Below, in pieces: positions 42,627-53,800 of a DNA stretch of 64,000 bases. How positions within the stretch are numbered: the first letter of the stretch is position 1; the number at the start of each line of letters is the position of its first letter. A program made the position numbers and the translations under genes. The stretch is from assembly GCA_035222895.1 (NCBI GenBank), contig JAVYIG010000113.1, positions 647,501 to 711,500 of the forward strand. The letters are read 5' to 3'. Source of the stretch: Strongylocentrotus droebachiensis (Eukaryota > Echinodermata > Echinoidea > Camarodonta > Strongylocentrotidae). The notes under the pieces are model-generated. The model searched no databases, was not told the DNA's origin, and saw only the letters and a program-made list of their open reading frames with translations.

Positions 42627-42820
42627 GCCCAAAAAAGGTGTCTCCGTACATGTTTCTGGAGGCAAGGCTGCCCCAATGAAGGAGCTTCAGACCCTCATGG
42701 TCAAAGCCTTTTCCAGGAGGGAGATGGCTACACACAGCCTAACGGGGGCAACGTGTAACGTCTATGCAGGGAAGGGAGCAAGGCCCCAGATAAACCAGGA
42801 AAAAATGGATGAGATATTCA
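42627..42820 (+). CDS. BEN-domain C-terminal exon
   Basis: Acceptor (TTTCATGCATGTAG) and donor (GTAAGT at 42821) bound a 194-bp exon: PKKGVSVHVSGGKAAPMKEL, QTLMVKAFSRREMATHSLTG and RPQINQEKMDEIF. The RxLxxxFSxEELATHSLTGxxxN...KPxLDxxKxxxI pattern is the C-terminal half of the BEN domain, a DNA/chromatin-binding fold. There is no stop or frameshift. I cannot tell from this window which gene it belongs to. The coiled-coil exon at 8971 would suit the same family. Confidence 0.6.
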
Positions 42821-42899
42821 GTAAGTCATACACTAGTCCTTTACATACATGTAGGTTGTCTACCTGGTACCATTTGACCATCATACTGCATTAAGGTGT

Positions 42900-42932
42900 T
42901 TTTTTTGGGGGGGGGGGGAGGGGGGGGGGGGC
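42900..42932. repeat. Poly(T)/poly(G) tract
   Basis: TTTTTTTTGG followed by about 24 G with one A. Low complexity only. Confidence 0.8.
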
Positions 42933-43013
42933 CTGTATCAACCTTGTACCAACATGGTGCTATTTAATGTGTCTTTCAACATGTATTCGTTTCTATTTTC
43001 TGTATTTTTCAGA

Positions 43014-43073
43014 TGTCCTCATTAACAGAAGATCAGGGTGACATAATAGGCATCGGTGACACTGAGAATGGGT
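43014..43073 (+). CDS. Small first exon, copy 2
   Basis: After TTTTTCAG the exon reads MSSLTEDQGDIIGIGDTENG and is followed by GTATGG. Same exon as 41043-41102. Confidence 0.55.
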
Positions 43074-43254
43074 ATGGATGTTTTCAGTATTTTTTTTTGT
43101 TGTGCATTCTTAATTGTGCATGTCAGCTGGTTGAATTAGTGTTAAGTGTCTGTAATGAAATTGTATTGTGAAATATGTGTAATATGCATTTATATGAGAC
43201 AGCCAGTTTGTGTGATAGATAGACTGATAAGTATTTCTCTCTCTTTTCTCACCA

Positions 43255-43884
43255 GTGGTTTGTGGTTTTGGGGGCATGGTCCCTCTTAAGCGGCCGTTAG
43301 AGGCTCCCAAGGGTGCTGATGTAGCCAGACCTGACGGCGGCTCCAGCTTCAGAGCAGGTAACCTCCCCCCAAGGAGGAGGCGGTATCACCATGAGCAAAT
43401 CTGCCCCTATCCCTCATGCGCGATCAGGACGGTGCATATTAAGTTCCATGTGTATGGCCATCTGCCTAACCTGGCTTTCATCCCAGTAGGTACTGACCCC
43501 TCTTCTGCCGAAGTGCTTCGGCTGCGAGGGGAGTTTTTGCGATGGGTGGCTACTAAGTTTGTGGGGGATGGGCGGGACCTGGTCTGGAGCTTAGTGGCCT
43601 TCATTAATCAGGACTTTCGTCCTAGCCACCCTTCCATTGCGCCGGAGGTGGAGAGAGCCGTTAGAGCTCAGATAGAGTTTGAGGGATGGCCAATGCCGTC
43701 TTCTCTTTCTCTATCTCCCATCAACTCCACTGCGTGCATCTTACATTTTAGGGTGTTAGTGCATTTGCACCTTAAGCTCTCTCCCTCTTTGCAGGCAGCC
43801 TTCTTCTCCTGGATATCCTATCGAGGTTATCCTGGAAAATGGAGTGTCTCTCTCTGTGGGCGAGGAGGTGCCCTTCAACTATGA
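43255..43884 (+). CDS. Zinc-finger N-terminal exon of the TatD-linked family
   Basis: After CACCAG the 209-codon frame contains RRRRYHHEQICPYPSCAIRT, then VHIKFHVYGHLP: a C-x4-C...H-x3-H-x3-H finger followed by a helical region (LRLRGEFLRWVATKFVGDGR, DLVWSLVAFINQDF). I recall this finger (CxxPxC...MxxHxxxxHLP) plus helical domain as the N-terminal partner of TatD in these proteins. A splice donor probably lies inside the frame. The next conserved block is read in another frame (43817). Confidence 0.5.
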   Translation: MVCGFGGMVPLKRPLEAPKGADVARPDGGSSFRAGNLPPRRRRYHHEQICPYPSCAIRTVHIKFHVYGHLPNLAFIPVGTDPSSAEVLRLRGEFLRWVATKFVGDGRDLVWSLVAFINQDFRPSHPSIAPEVERAVRAQIEFEGWPMPSSLSLSPINSTACILHFRVLVHLHLKLSPSLQAAFFSWISYRGYPGKWSVSLCGRGGALQL

Positions 43885-43981
43885 GGTGGTGCTACCTCTC
43901 CGAGTGTCATACAGAGCAACATCGTCTGGTATCGTGGAGACGATGACTGCTGTAGTCGAGGAGAAGGAGCAAGATGTGTGA
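43817..43981 (+). CDS. C-terminal block (YPIEVILENG...), repeated twice downstream
   Basis: YPIEVILENGVSLSVGEEVP, FNYEVVLPLRVSYRATSSGI and a stop (TGA at 43979-43981). Partial repeats follow: near 44010 (MGVTLCVGEEVNFDFEV) and, after a TTTTCAG acceptor, at 44222-44295 (YPIEVILENEVPLFVGEEVN). It looks like a terminal exon with two decayed local duplicates. Family unknown. Confidence 0.4.
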   Translation, partial: PIEVILENGVSLSVGEEVPFNYEVVLPLRVSYRATSSGIVETMTAVVEEKEQDV

Positions 43982-44599
43982 CTAAATTGTAGTTTACTCC
44001 ATCTCCATAAGGAAATGGGTGTCACTTTGTGTAGGTGAGGAAGTGAATTTTGACTTTGAGGTACAGGGCAACAGAGTCTGGTATTTCTTGGCACTGCTAT
44101 TAAAACTGAATATTTCACGTATATGTGATGTATGAGAAATGGTCCTTATTTATAATTTGTGATGACGAATATATTTAATATGTATAGTGTTTGTTTAAAT
44201 GTATGTTTTGTTCATTTTCAGATATCCTATTGAGGTGATTCTAGAAAATGAGGTGCCGCTTTTTGTAGGTGAAGAAGTGAATTTTTGGCTTTGAGGAGAT
44301 ATAGTATAATTGTTTTGGATTGTCATTAGTATTCTTACAGAGGCTGGGTGCTCCTAAAGATGTACACTGTTTGGAATCATGAAATATTTGCTTTTCGGTC
44401 ATAGTTTTGTGAGGCGTGTCACAGGAAGAGTGCATGGCACTCTACGCTTTCTGGTCGATTCAGGGAATTAAGGATAGAATGTTTTGGGGAGGGGGGTTTA
44501 TCCTTTGATAGGATACGTTCCCGTCTGGGATATTATGTTAGTTACATTCGGTCCTCACATCCAGATATAATAAAAGTGGACTTCAGAGATTCCTGAACC

Positions 44600-44738
44600 G
44601 GAATATCTGTCAGGGAGATCATGTGTTAATCATGCAGAAGAAAAGTGATAAGTTCTCGAGTAGATATGATCCAATCCCTTGGCTTGTTACAGCTGTCAAT
44701 GGAGGAAGTGAAAAGCAAAAACGCAGAAATGAAAATAC
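44600..44738 (+). mobile_element. Gypsy-type polyprotein 3' end (integrase tail)
   Basis: GDHVLIMQKKSDKFSSRYDP followed by IPWLVTAVNGG matches the C-terminal GDxVLxxQxKxxKxxxxFxPxPxxVxxxxG motif of Gypsy integrases. It is followed by purine-rich GGAGGAAGTGAAAAGCAAAA and then an LTR, as expected for the 3' end of the element. Everything upstream is lost. Confidence 0.7.
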
Positions 44739-45473
44739 TGTAGCGAATTTAGATATGTCTGTATCATGTGCATAGTCATTATTATTTCGGTATATATTGT
44801 TGCTTGTTGTGCAAGTCAAACTCTATAGTCCTTGAGTAGATTTACGATGTTGTTTTTCGTCCTAGAGTAATTCTGGACTTTCTATTGCGTAGCCCAGGGC
44901 CGGGCTAGTCTAGAGAATCTGCCCTCGTCTTACGTAACGGCAAGGACAGATGCTCAGTCGCGTGTGGCCCCCGACTGACCCGAGCGGAGGCCAGACTTCG
45001 TCCTCAGTTTGAGGACAGACTTTGCCCTTTAGCTCGAGGTCGGGTTGTGTCCTTACTGGAAGGTTGGCCTGCTAGAAAATAGTATAAATATAGCTCCCTA
45101 TATGAAGCCGGGAAAATCTAAAATCGGGAGACTTTTTAGACAGACTTCTTCTTGAGGCTTCTCCTCGGGACTCCTTTCTGCCACTTTCCAAATCTGCAGG
45201 CGTTCGATAATTCACTGTACATGACTGTATTTAGTGCCAGTTTAGAGAGCATGATTTCTACCGAGTTGTCATTATTGAAAGTAATAAACGATGAATAGAA
45301 CTGAAATTCAAGATCGACCTACTCCATTTCTTCTGTCGCATTTGTTTTGTATACACGCATGAGTGAGAGAGATACTGAGCGAGAATTAAGAAGAGACAAT
45401 TAAGAGTTCGAGAACGAGAGCAGTCTGTATTAAACAGTTGTAATAAAATTTCGTTACAATACCAGGCGCTACA
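44739..45473 (+). mobile_element. Gypsy 3' LTR (735 bp)
   Basis: It starts TGTAGCG and ends CGCTACA, the short inverted repeat expected at LTR ends. It contains a TATA box (AGTATAAATATAG, about 45081) and a candidate AATAAA signal (about 45282). It lies directly after the integrase tail and a purine-rich tract. The bases beyond both ends do not form an obvious target-site duplication, consistent with a truncated element. Confidence 0.75.
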
Positions 45474-45599
45474 TATCACAAGTCCGGAAAGTACCATATT
45501 CACAACGTGACTACGATCTCCAGAATGAGCTCAACTGTATTTCCGAGCCTGTTTCGCATTCATTGCGTTTCTGAACTCGAAGTCACCGACCCACTACAT

Positions 45600-46205
45600 T
45601 TAGGGATTACAAGATAGGCCTGACCAAGCCAATACGCAAACGAGAAGCTATCAACAGAAGCTGGATTGCCTGCAGTTTAAATAAAAACAATAATTTTGTG
45701 TAGCATCAAACGGTGCATTACTACCGAAAACAAGGGAAATGGGAGGATTGAGATACAAATTCAGGCAAATAATGGTGTGATTACACGGATCAAGGAAGAT
45801 GAAATAGTCGCTGCCTTGACTTGGGATGATAGAAGTGAGACACCAGAAGATGATGTCATTGCATCAGTCCAGTAAGAAAGAAGGGAGATACAAAAGCAGG
45901 TGGTGGCATTGATTGGCACAAGAGCAGAAGAAAATTATCTCTCAGATAAGTCATACTAACAAATTAGAACATTTTTTTTTTACTTGATCTATACGTATAG
46001 CCGAGCGCATGGAGGCCAACAACTATGCAACCAAGAAGCAAACAATTATTTTGACCCGATAACAAAGTTTGGGAGGTTTGTACTCACGCATGTAGGACTT
46101 TCCTGAGATACCGGTGTCAGATATTCATACTATCCTTCACAACATGGAAGAATACAAGATGGGCCTCAACAGGCCAATACTCAAAAGAGAAACCATCAAC
46201 TGAAG
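45600..46205 (+). pseudogene. Two copies of an unassigned coding motif (YKxGLxxPIxKRExIN)
   Basis: YKIGLTKPIRKREAINRSWI (about 45609-45670) and YKMGLNRPILKRETIN (about 46152-46202), the latter preceded by IPVSDIHTILHNMEE. The shared motif at protein level suggests a duplicated exon of one gene. Both run into stops. The 45700-46110 stretch between contains GGGATGATAGAAGTGAGA-type frames without family resemblance. Confidence 0.3.
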
Positions 46206-46370
46206 CAGGAACACAGTTTTTTTTTAATGAAAAGTATGTTTTTTTAGCTTCAGAGAGTAAATTAATGCAGAAAGATTATATGGTTGTAAGGACAATTTTT
46301 TTTAAAAACCGATATCACATTCACAAATTAAGATACATCAATGAACTTAATACTTTTAGTCACTATGAAT

Positions 46371-46711
46371 GATGCCAACCTCTTGACACAAAAAACAGAC
46401 TGAGTATCCTAACAAAATCAGATTTTCACGAAAACTTGACACTACCACTGACCCGTCGGCCCAGGACCAGTAAAATTTCAAAAAAATGTTTGCTCTTTCA
46501 TTAAAATTTAATGAGAAAATAGTAAAGCAAAGTTTTTGTTGGAGTTGCGTGTGTTTACTTGTACATGTTTCTATGCGATTCCGCTGTTTTTATAGGTTTT
46601 TTTTAAAAAATGATTAAAAAAAAAAAAAAAAAAAAAAAAAAGATTTTAAGATCGTATTTCACTCTTATTATAGTACTAAATACGATTTAATCGTACTGGT
46701 TGGCATCTCTG
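46371..46711. mobile_element. GATGCCAACC-ended element, second copy, with poly(A) core
   Basis: GATGCCAACC at 46371 and GGTTGGCATCTCTG ending at 46711. The element is flanked by the direct repeat CACTATGAAT (46361-46370 and 46712-46721). A poly(A) run (46617-46640) and GATTTTAAGATCG words sit in the middle. It shares ends and architecture with 2963-3619 but is half the size. Confidence 0.7.
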
Positions 46712-46721
46712 CACTATGAAT

Positions 46722-47422
46722 GATAAATTCATTCCTTTTTTTTTTTTTTACATATTACATATTACATATTTTTGCAATTTCAATATTCGGAACATATTTT
46801 TTATGTATCCAGTATGTCACATTAATCAGTTCAGGATTTATGATGCGAGATAAACATATATGTAAAACAGCCGGTAGATCTTCAAAAATAAGATGATGAG
46901 TATTTTGCAGTCAATTAAATTCATAAACTTTCATATTTTCACATGACACATGTACGCAGCTCAATCATCTTCAATTCGAAGAACATTACAACAAAAAAAT
47001 ACATGTAACAAAATTAAATATGAAAGAAACATACACACACTCTGTCAAACATCTCAAATATCAGTTGAACAGATTCACAGTACTGCTTTCTTGAGTACCG
47101 TACAAGTTATTGCAAAGAGTTTTAAACACATTATTCTACCCCATCCATATGGATTAGAAATGAATGTCACACACCACATACACACACATCTCGAACCGGT
47201 CAAAGGTGCATGGAACCGAGATAAATGGCCTCAGGGCTGACTTGGTCTAGGTGGAAATTGTAGCTGAATTGTCCAAGAAAGCTGATTTGATCGCAAATAC
47301 TTGGGTCAATTTTCATACTACAACCGCTTTTTGATCACCCAAATTCAAGATTTCATGATGAGAATATGTAAAACAGTCACTCAAAATGAAATGTTGACAA
47401 TTTTGAGAGGTGAAATTCTATA
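46722..47422. other. AT-rich flank downstream of REV1, nothing recognised
   Basis: Contains repeated ACATATT words near 46751-46770 and a 96-codon frame (46950-47240) that resembles nothing. Possible distal 3' UTR or intergenic DNA of REV1 (minus strand). Confidence 0.4.
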
Positions 47423-47424
47423 TA

Positions 47425-47546
47425 CAGTCAAACCTGCTTTAGTGACCACCTGTCTACAAGGACCACTTTTTTGTATTCCTTGAAAATGGTTTCTCATTGA
47501 AACATGTTCTAAAGGAACCCGTCTACAAAGGCCAAAGGTTTGACTG
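47425..47546. mobile_element. Mariner-type MITE with CAGTCAAACC ends, TA-flanked
   Basis: CAGTCAAACC at 47425 and GGTTTGACTG ending at 47546, both flanked by TA. 122 bp. The internal words AGTGACCACCTGTCTACAAG and GTCTACAAAGGCC repeat the ends. It lies about 200 bases downstream of the REV1 stop codon. Confidence 0.85.
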
Positions 47547-47740
47547 TAACATGAAAATCATGGCTATTCAATGGCCCGTTGTGTAGATCGCCATGTGAGG
47601 CTAAGTTTGCCTTAGTGAGGACTTAGCTCGACCTGAAGTTGCATCATGGATCATTCAGACACATTGCTTACGTGGCCTGTGATTCCAGTCAGGTTGATTG
47701 AGGTAGGCCTGCATCATCGTCACCTGGACGAGATGTTTCT

Positions 47741-47858
47741 TCATGATGGGGTCATCTTGAGATGAGCGTTGTAGATTTGACCCAACGTGTGCTGTATCCT
47801 GGCTGTCACCATGTCAACTGCCTCCAGCCATGAGCTTGATCCTCCTCTCTTCACAGAT
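47741..47858 (-). CDS. REV1: REV1 last exon and stop codon
   Basis: SVKRGGSSSWLEAVDMVTAR, IQHTLGQIYNAHLKMTPS and TGA at 47743-47741. It provides the last helix of the C-terminal domain. Acceptor GCCCATTTCAG. Confidence 0.92.
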
Positions 47859-50800
47859 CTGAAATGGGCAAGCAATGAACAATATAGTCAACTTTAAAAC
47901 CCGTCTGTACTAGTTTGGCTAGGAGGGATTAGACCACCCAGGAAGGTCACTGACAGGTGGTCATCTCATCAACTCAGCTCTCAATTAACATAAGAAAAAG
48001 AGGATCATGGGGGACCAATGGTCACCGATTAGGCATTGTTTTCTATATAGGGGGAGCAAGTAGCTACAAGTAGTACGGTGGGCCTTTAAAGGCAGGTTGT
48101 ATCCTTTGGGACTGCTGTTTAAATAAATCACACTAACTAACGCTTGACTGCATGGTAATTGTTGATATCATCAAAGCTCACATTTATCTTTCATAAATTT
48201 TGTATCTTTACAAAAAAGGGTTTGAAAAATAAAATAGGAAAAAAAGAAGAAAAAAATGGAGGGAAAAAGTTTGGATCAATCACCTTAATATTTCTATGAA
48301 GTTAATTCCTCAGATCCTGCTTTTAAAGTGGCTTCAGAATAATTCAGTCTTTGATTTCAATGCCACAAATATAGTGGAAAATTGATATTCACAGAGCACT
48401 TATGAACTAGTGGGTGTAAACCAGACAGAGCAGTCTAACTACATGTAACTGAACAGCACAGTTCCAGTGCTTGAGGGTGAAAGTGACATTTGGGTGTCGC
48501 TTGCCTCTCGTCTTGGCACGATGCAATTATTGCATTCAGCTTCATATTGCTACATCCCGAGGGGAGAAGGAACCGATGCAGGAAACAGACGAGCTTGTCT
48601 AATTCCCTCTCACAATATTTGTGTCCTTTTCTGCCATCTCGCTTTTCATCATCACTTGAACTCAATACGTGCCTCTCCTCTCACTTTCTCTCTTTAATTA
48701 ATTCCACCCTTATATTATTTTTCCACACACATGCTCTATCTTATCTCTATCTGTCTCTCTCTCTTTCTTCTCCATTTTCTTTCTTTCTTATCTCTCTTTC
48801 TCTCTTTCTCTTCCTTCATTTTTTTCTAGATTCGCATAAGTAACATTTTTCTCTATTTTTTCCCCTTCAATATAAATGTTTTTTCTTTCCTTGAAATAGA
48901 TACTTGCATCTACAGCATATATCTCATGAGCTCCTACTATCTAAATATTTCAATATTTCACTATGATTTCCCCCAACTTTATTTGTCTCTTCCTTAATCT
49001 CTGGTCTCTCTTATTCTGCCTCACAAAATGTCCACCCTCTCCTGATTTTCTTTCTCATCTCTCTTATATTTTAGAAATATTCCCCCCCCCCCCCTTCTCT
49101 TCCTCCTCTCACTCTCTTTCTCTCTGTCTGTCTACATACAAGTTCATATTCTGCATCTCTCTTTAGAACTACATGTATTTACATCCCCCTTGATTCAATG
49201 TACATTGTTTCCATACAGATATATCTGTCTTCAGGCCAAATATAAAGTAAAATGATACTTTTAACATAACATGTATTTATAATCATAATTATACTTGAAA
49301 TCATATGGGACATCAAACAACCAAATATCTTGGACTTGCCCAGATATATTTGTCTTCGTGCCAAATATACCAAGTAAAATGATACTTCTAACATAAATAT
49401 ATATATATAATCATAATTATACTTGAAATCATATGGGACATCAAATTACCAAATATCTTTGTCTTCAGGCCAATTATCAAGTAAAATGATACTTTTAACA
49501 TAAATATATATATATTCATAATTATACTTGAAATCATATGAGACATCAAATGACCAAATATCTTGGGGTTGCCCATAAAAACATGATGTTATCTTTCTTA
49601 CCTTGTCAGACTCCTCATGACATGGTCGACCATTTCCAGGTTCTTGTCTAAGATCAGCTCCCTCAAGTACTGAACGATGAAGCCTATGTCTTCATCCACT
49701 GGGTCTACAATGGAAATCAAAGACACCATATCAACATTAATTATGATACCAGGGGGGTGTTTCACAAAGATTCCAAGTCCAACTTAACTCTTAAGTTAGA
49801 CTAAAAAGTTATGGAGAGCCATTCGAAGCCTTATAATGAAATTATTCAAAAGCAAAATTCAAGTTTTTTAGACTTCTCATAAATTCCACATCAAGAACAT
49901 GACATCTCCCATGATTACAGGAAATATGAATGATTTGAATCAACATGTTAAATGCCTTTTAAAATAACTTTAACAAAATATTTTCAAAGATTTTATTTAT
50001 TATTCATGACTGAAATAAACTCATAAATTAGGGGTGAGAAAATCGGCAGATAAACTCATACATGTACCTTCCATATACAGGATGAAAACAAAAACAAAAA
50101 CAATCATAATTTTTAGTTCCAACAAGGGTTCTTTCTATCAAACGCAATAAATTTGTTGTATTACTTGATAAATGGAGACATGTGCAACTGATGTAACAAT
50201 GTTTGTTTTAACGATATGTCACAACATTTACTTTGTTCAAATGCATTGTTTCGTTCTTGCTCAAGAATGATTCAAAACATTTTTCTTTGGAAAAAAAAAA
50301 AAAAATAAGAAGATTTTTGTCTTACCATCTGTTGATGCAATCCATTCCTTCAGGAGCACCTTCACATCCCACAGATGTACAGCACCACAAAGATTAACAT
50401 CCTCCTCTTCAATCTCTCTCTCCATTCCATCCTCCTCCTCCATTCTATTCCTCTCTTCTTGCACATTGCTCTCCTCATTCCTAAGGTGCTGAGGAATGTG
50501 TGCCTCCTCAGCCTGCCTCCCGTCTCTGGATGAGAGTTTGGGCGGAGTCTGGATCCGGGTGATGATTTGTTGGATGCCCATCTGCCATCTAGGTCTCTTG
50601 GGGTTGTTGGCTTTGCCGGAGGGACTTCCTTTCCTAAAATGGTAAAGACAAACGGCATGTTCAAAACGAAACAAAACAAGCTTTTTAATTGCACTGCCTT
50701 CCTCAGTATAATCTTATTCTTTTAATGCAACCTACTAAAAAATTGTGATGAAAACAAATTTCATGCATTTTTTACATTATAATAAATTATCTTGATTCTT

Positions 50801-53800
50801 GATCTTGATTCCCGATAATTTTATTGTTCAATACAAATTGCATGCATTAAATTTATCACTTCAATGTTTTCATTTATCCAAAAAGCACTTTCAACACTGT
50901 TTACCATTGTTGATGACTACATGCAATTTTTAAGAAACACAAATATCTTATACAAATATGTGAAATACAAGTTTGAAATAGGCAATTAAATATTACTTGG
51001 AACAAATTACTTGAAAAATAAGTATACTCTTACCACTGAAAGAGCTGACATTCTATTCTACAACACATGCTGCAGAGGCGATTGACTAGTAAAATTGTCT
51101 ACACTAATTCAATGCTTATCTTCGACCCTGTACCAAACTTATTCTACAACACATGCTGCAGAGGCGATTGACTAGTAAAATTGTCTACACTAATTCAATG
51201 CTTATCTTCGACCCTGTACCAAACTTATACCTGACCCTATTGTGAACTCTAGCCCTAACTCTAAACCTAAAATCCAATTGCAAACACTGTCCTAACCCTG
51301 TATCTTTTTAAGAAATAAATCCCATACAAGATTGTCACAGAAGCGAATGTTAGAGTAGTTTGTGCTAAGAGCGTCATGAAAATCATTTTCTTGAAGGGAA
51401 ATTACAAAAAGGCAAAACACCAATAAAACACATATTTCTTTTTTGCTTCTGCATACGACTCTAGGAGAATGTAATACCATCAACACCACTTCTGTAACTG
51501 CCTCCAGAGCAAACAAATGTCCTTCAAGATGAAACCTCTTACCTTGGTCTACCCCTCTTCCTGATCTTGAATGGGCTCTTCCCTGGACTCTGTTTGGCGG
51601 GAGATGTGGTCTCCTGTCTAGTCTCCATCCTCCTCGTCTCTCTCTCAGGTTCAACTTCATGGTGAGCCTGTACCTGCTTTCCTCGGTAAGCAGATCTTAG
51701 TTCCTCTTGAAGCTCGGCCGGTAGTGCCTCAAGGCATGATGGATCAATCTGAAGGGACATTTGAAAGGCAACATTGGTTAACATCCAAAGAAGATTTTGA
51801 GGACATGGAAGAAATGTATGGCAGGGATAATCGTATGACATGCAAAATCTGGGGGGTGTTTCACAAGACTTGCCATCAGTGACAAATGACAGTTTCTGTT
51901 AAAAGCTAGTGAAATCCTTGTTTCTGATTGGTTATCAGCAGAGTTGTAACTGATTTTTGTCATTTATGGTTGAAAATGGCTCTTTGAAACACCCCCAGGA
52001 TCTATTTTCATCTCCAGCCATTTTTCAGATTCCCTTTTGGGTTCAGGTTCACAGTAAAGTAAGCAAGTAGATGATTTCCTTGATAAGCTGATCTAGGCTA
52101 ACATTGCCCATCATTCTGTGGTTGTGGTTAACCGTTCAAGAGTATAAAACCTTGTGCATGTAAGTTCGCATTTTTCTATATTGTACAGCACCAAATAACG
52201 AACCCCTAAAACCTTTGGTAAAATATTTTCATTGATTGGTACACTTTAAAGCCCCACTGCACTACTCATAGCTACTTGCACCCTCTACAGGTATATAGCA
52301 AACAATGCCTAATCGGTGCCTGTTGGTCCCCCTTGATCCCCTTTTTCTTATGTTAATTGAGAGCTGATTTGAAGAGATAACCACCTGTCAGTGACCTTGC
52401 AGGGAGGTCTAATCCCCCTAGCCAAACTAGTTTTAAAGCTCACCTGAGAGAAGGATGGAAGAGCTTCCACCACACCTAGTGATGATGTTCCCTGGTTAGG
52501 ATCGTCCTGCATCAGTTCTTCCAAGATACGAGGTGGCACGGACCCGACCACACCTTGGTCCCACCTACTGGAATCCGTGATGCCAGATGATGTGCTTGGT
52601 TCGGATGTGTCTTTACTGCAAAAAGAAGAACGAAGTCGGCTTTATATATACAGGGATTATTTCAAGAAGTAGTTTCAGGGATGAAAAATAATTTGGAGTA
52701 ACTGGGCCTAATTTTAGAAATGCATATACAGCTGAAACACAAACAATAATGCCTCTGCAAAATATAAAGAACTAATAGAATGCTACCTATGAATGGGTTC
52801 TCTTTCAGAAACTAGTGGGCAGAAAACCTAAAAGTTCACAGAAGACAATATCTACCTAATTTCAGCTACAGTACAGCCTCATAACTGCATGATGAAGATT
52901 TATTCTAGTACTAGTCAATTTACAATTCTGGACGACCAGACATTTTGAAAATTTCTGCACTATGAGAGTGCACTCATCAATCAACCACCATTAAATACAA
53001 GATCAGAAATTAAAAATGGATAGTGAAATCTATTTCCCTCATCCATTCTATAATACTTTTTTTTTTGAGTGGTGGATGATCCAGGCAGTCCTGGAAGAGA
53101 AAGGGTGGCCAATGTACCATATGCCCTTTTAACAGGGTACATGATACAGAAGGAACAAATCATATGTTTGGAGCCAGAAGGGCATTCACTCTGTTTATTA
53201 AAATGATGTGAGTTAACAACTTTGCGGCTCCAAACAGATGAAATTACACCAACTTAAAGAGAAGGTGAGCTATCATTGTTATAAGTAAGTAGGGGAGAAC
53301 ATCAGATAAAAGTGTTCCCTGAAAAGCATGGCTCTTCAAATGCTTTCATATTCTAAATATGGTATGTAACAACATCCAAATCGGGACGGATCTTTATGCC
53401 ACATGTTTGTGTAGCCCCATAAACATCGTTCTGTGTACAGTGCTTGTAACTTTACCAAGACTGGGCCAAATTTCTTATCGTTTTGATGATTCCAGTACCT
53501 TGCAATACACACCAATACTTATATGCTAGATGATCAACCTTTTCTGATCGATTCCACACCGTTTCTTTCACAATGCAATTGCAGGACCAGTACTTAACTT
53601 TGTCTTTAAACCTACCTTGCTGAATGATTTGATTTCTGTCCCCTGTAACTCTCCAGGATCTGTTCCTGTAGGTCCTTTGGAAGTTCTTGAAGTACTGACA
53701 TATCAATCTGTGGTGGAACAAAAGACAAATGAATTGATAGAAACTGATATAAAGTGATATAAGATATACAAATAATTATGTTAATCCCAAAGGGGAAGGA

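Noticed and set aside
48467-49166. Several Ser/Leu/Phe-rich frames (76-117 codons)
   Set aside because: CT-rich low-complexity DNA in an intron. The residues follow from composition.
51240-51300. Telomere-like CCTAACCC words
   Set aside because: Only two or three irregular occurrences within a unique intron sequence; not an array.
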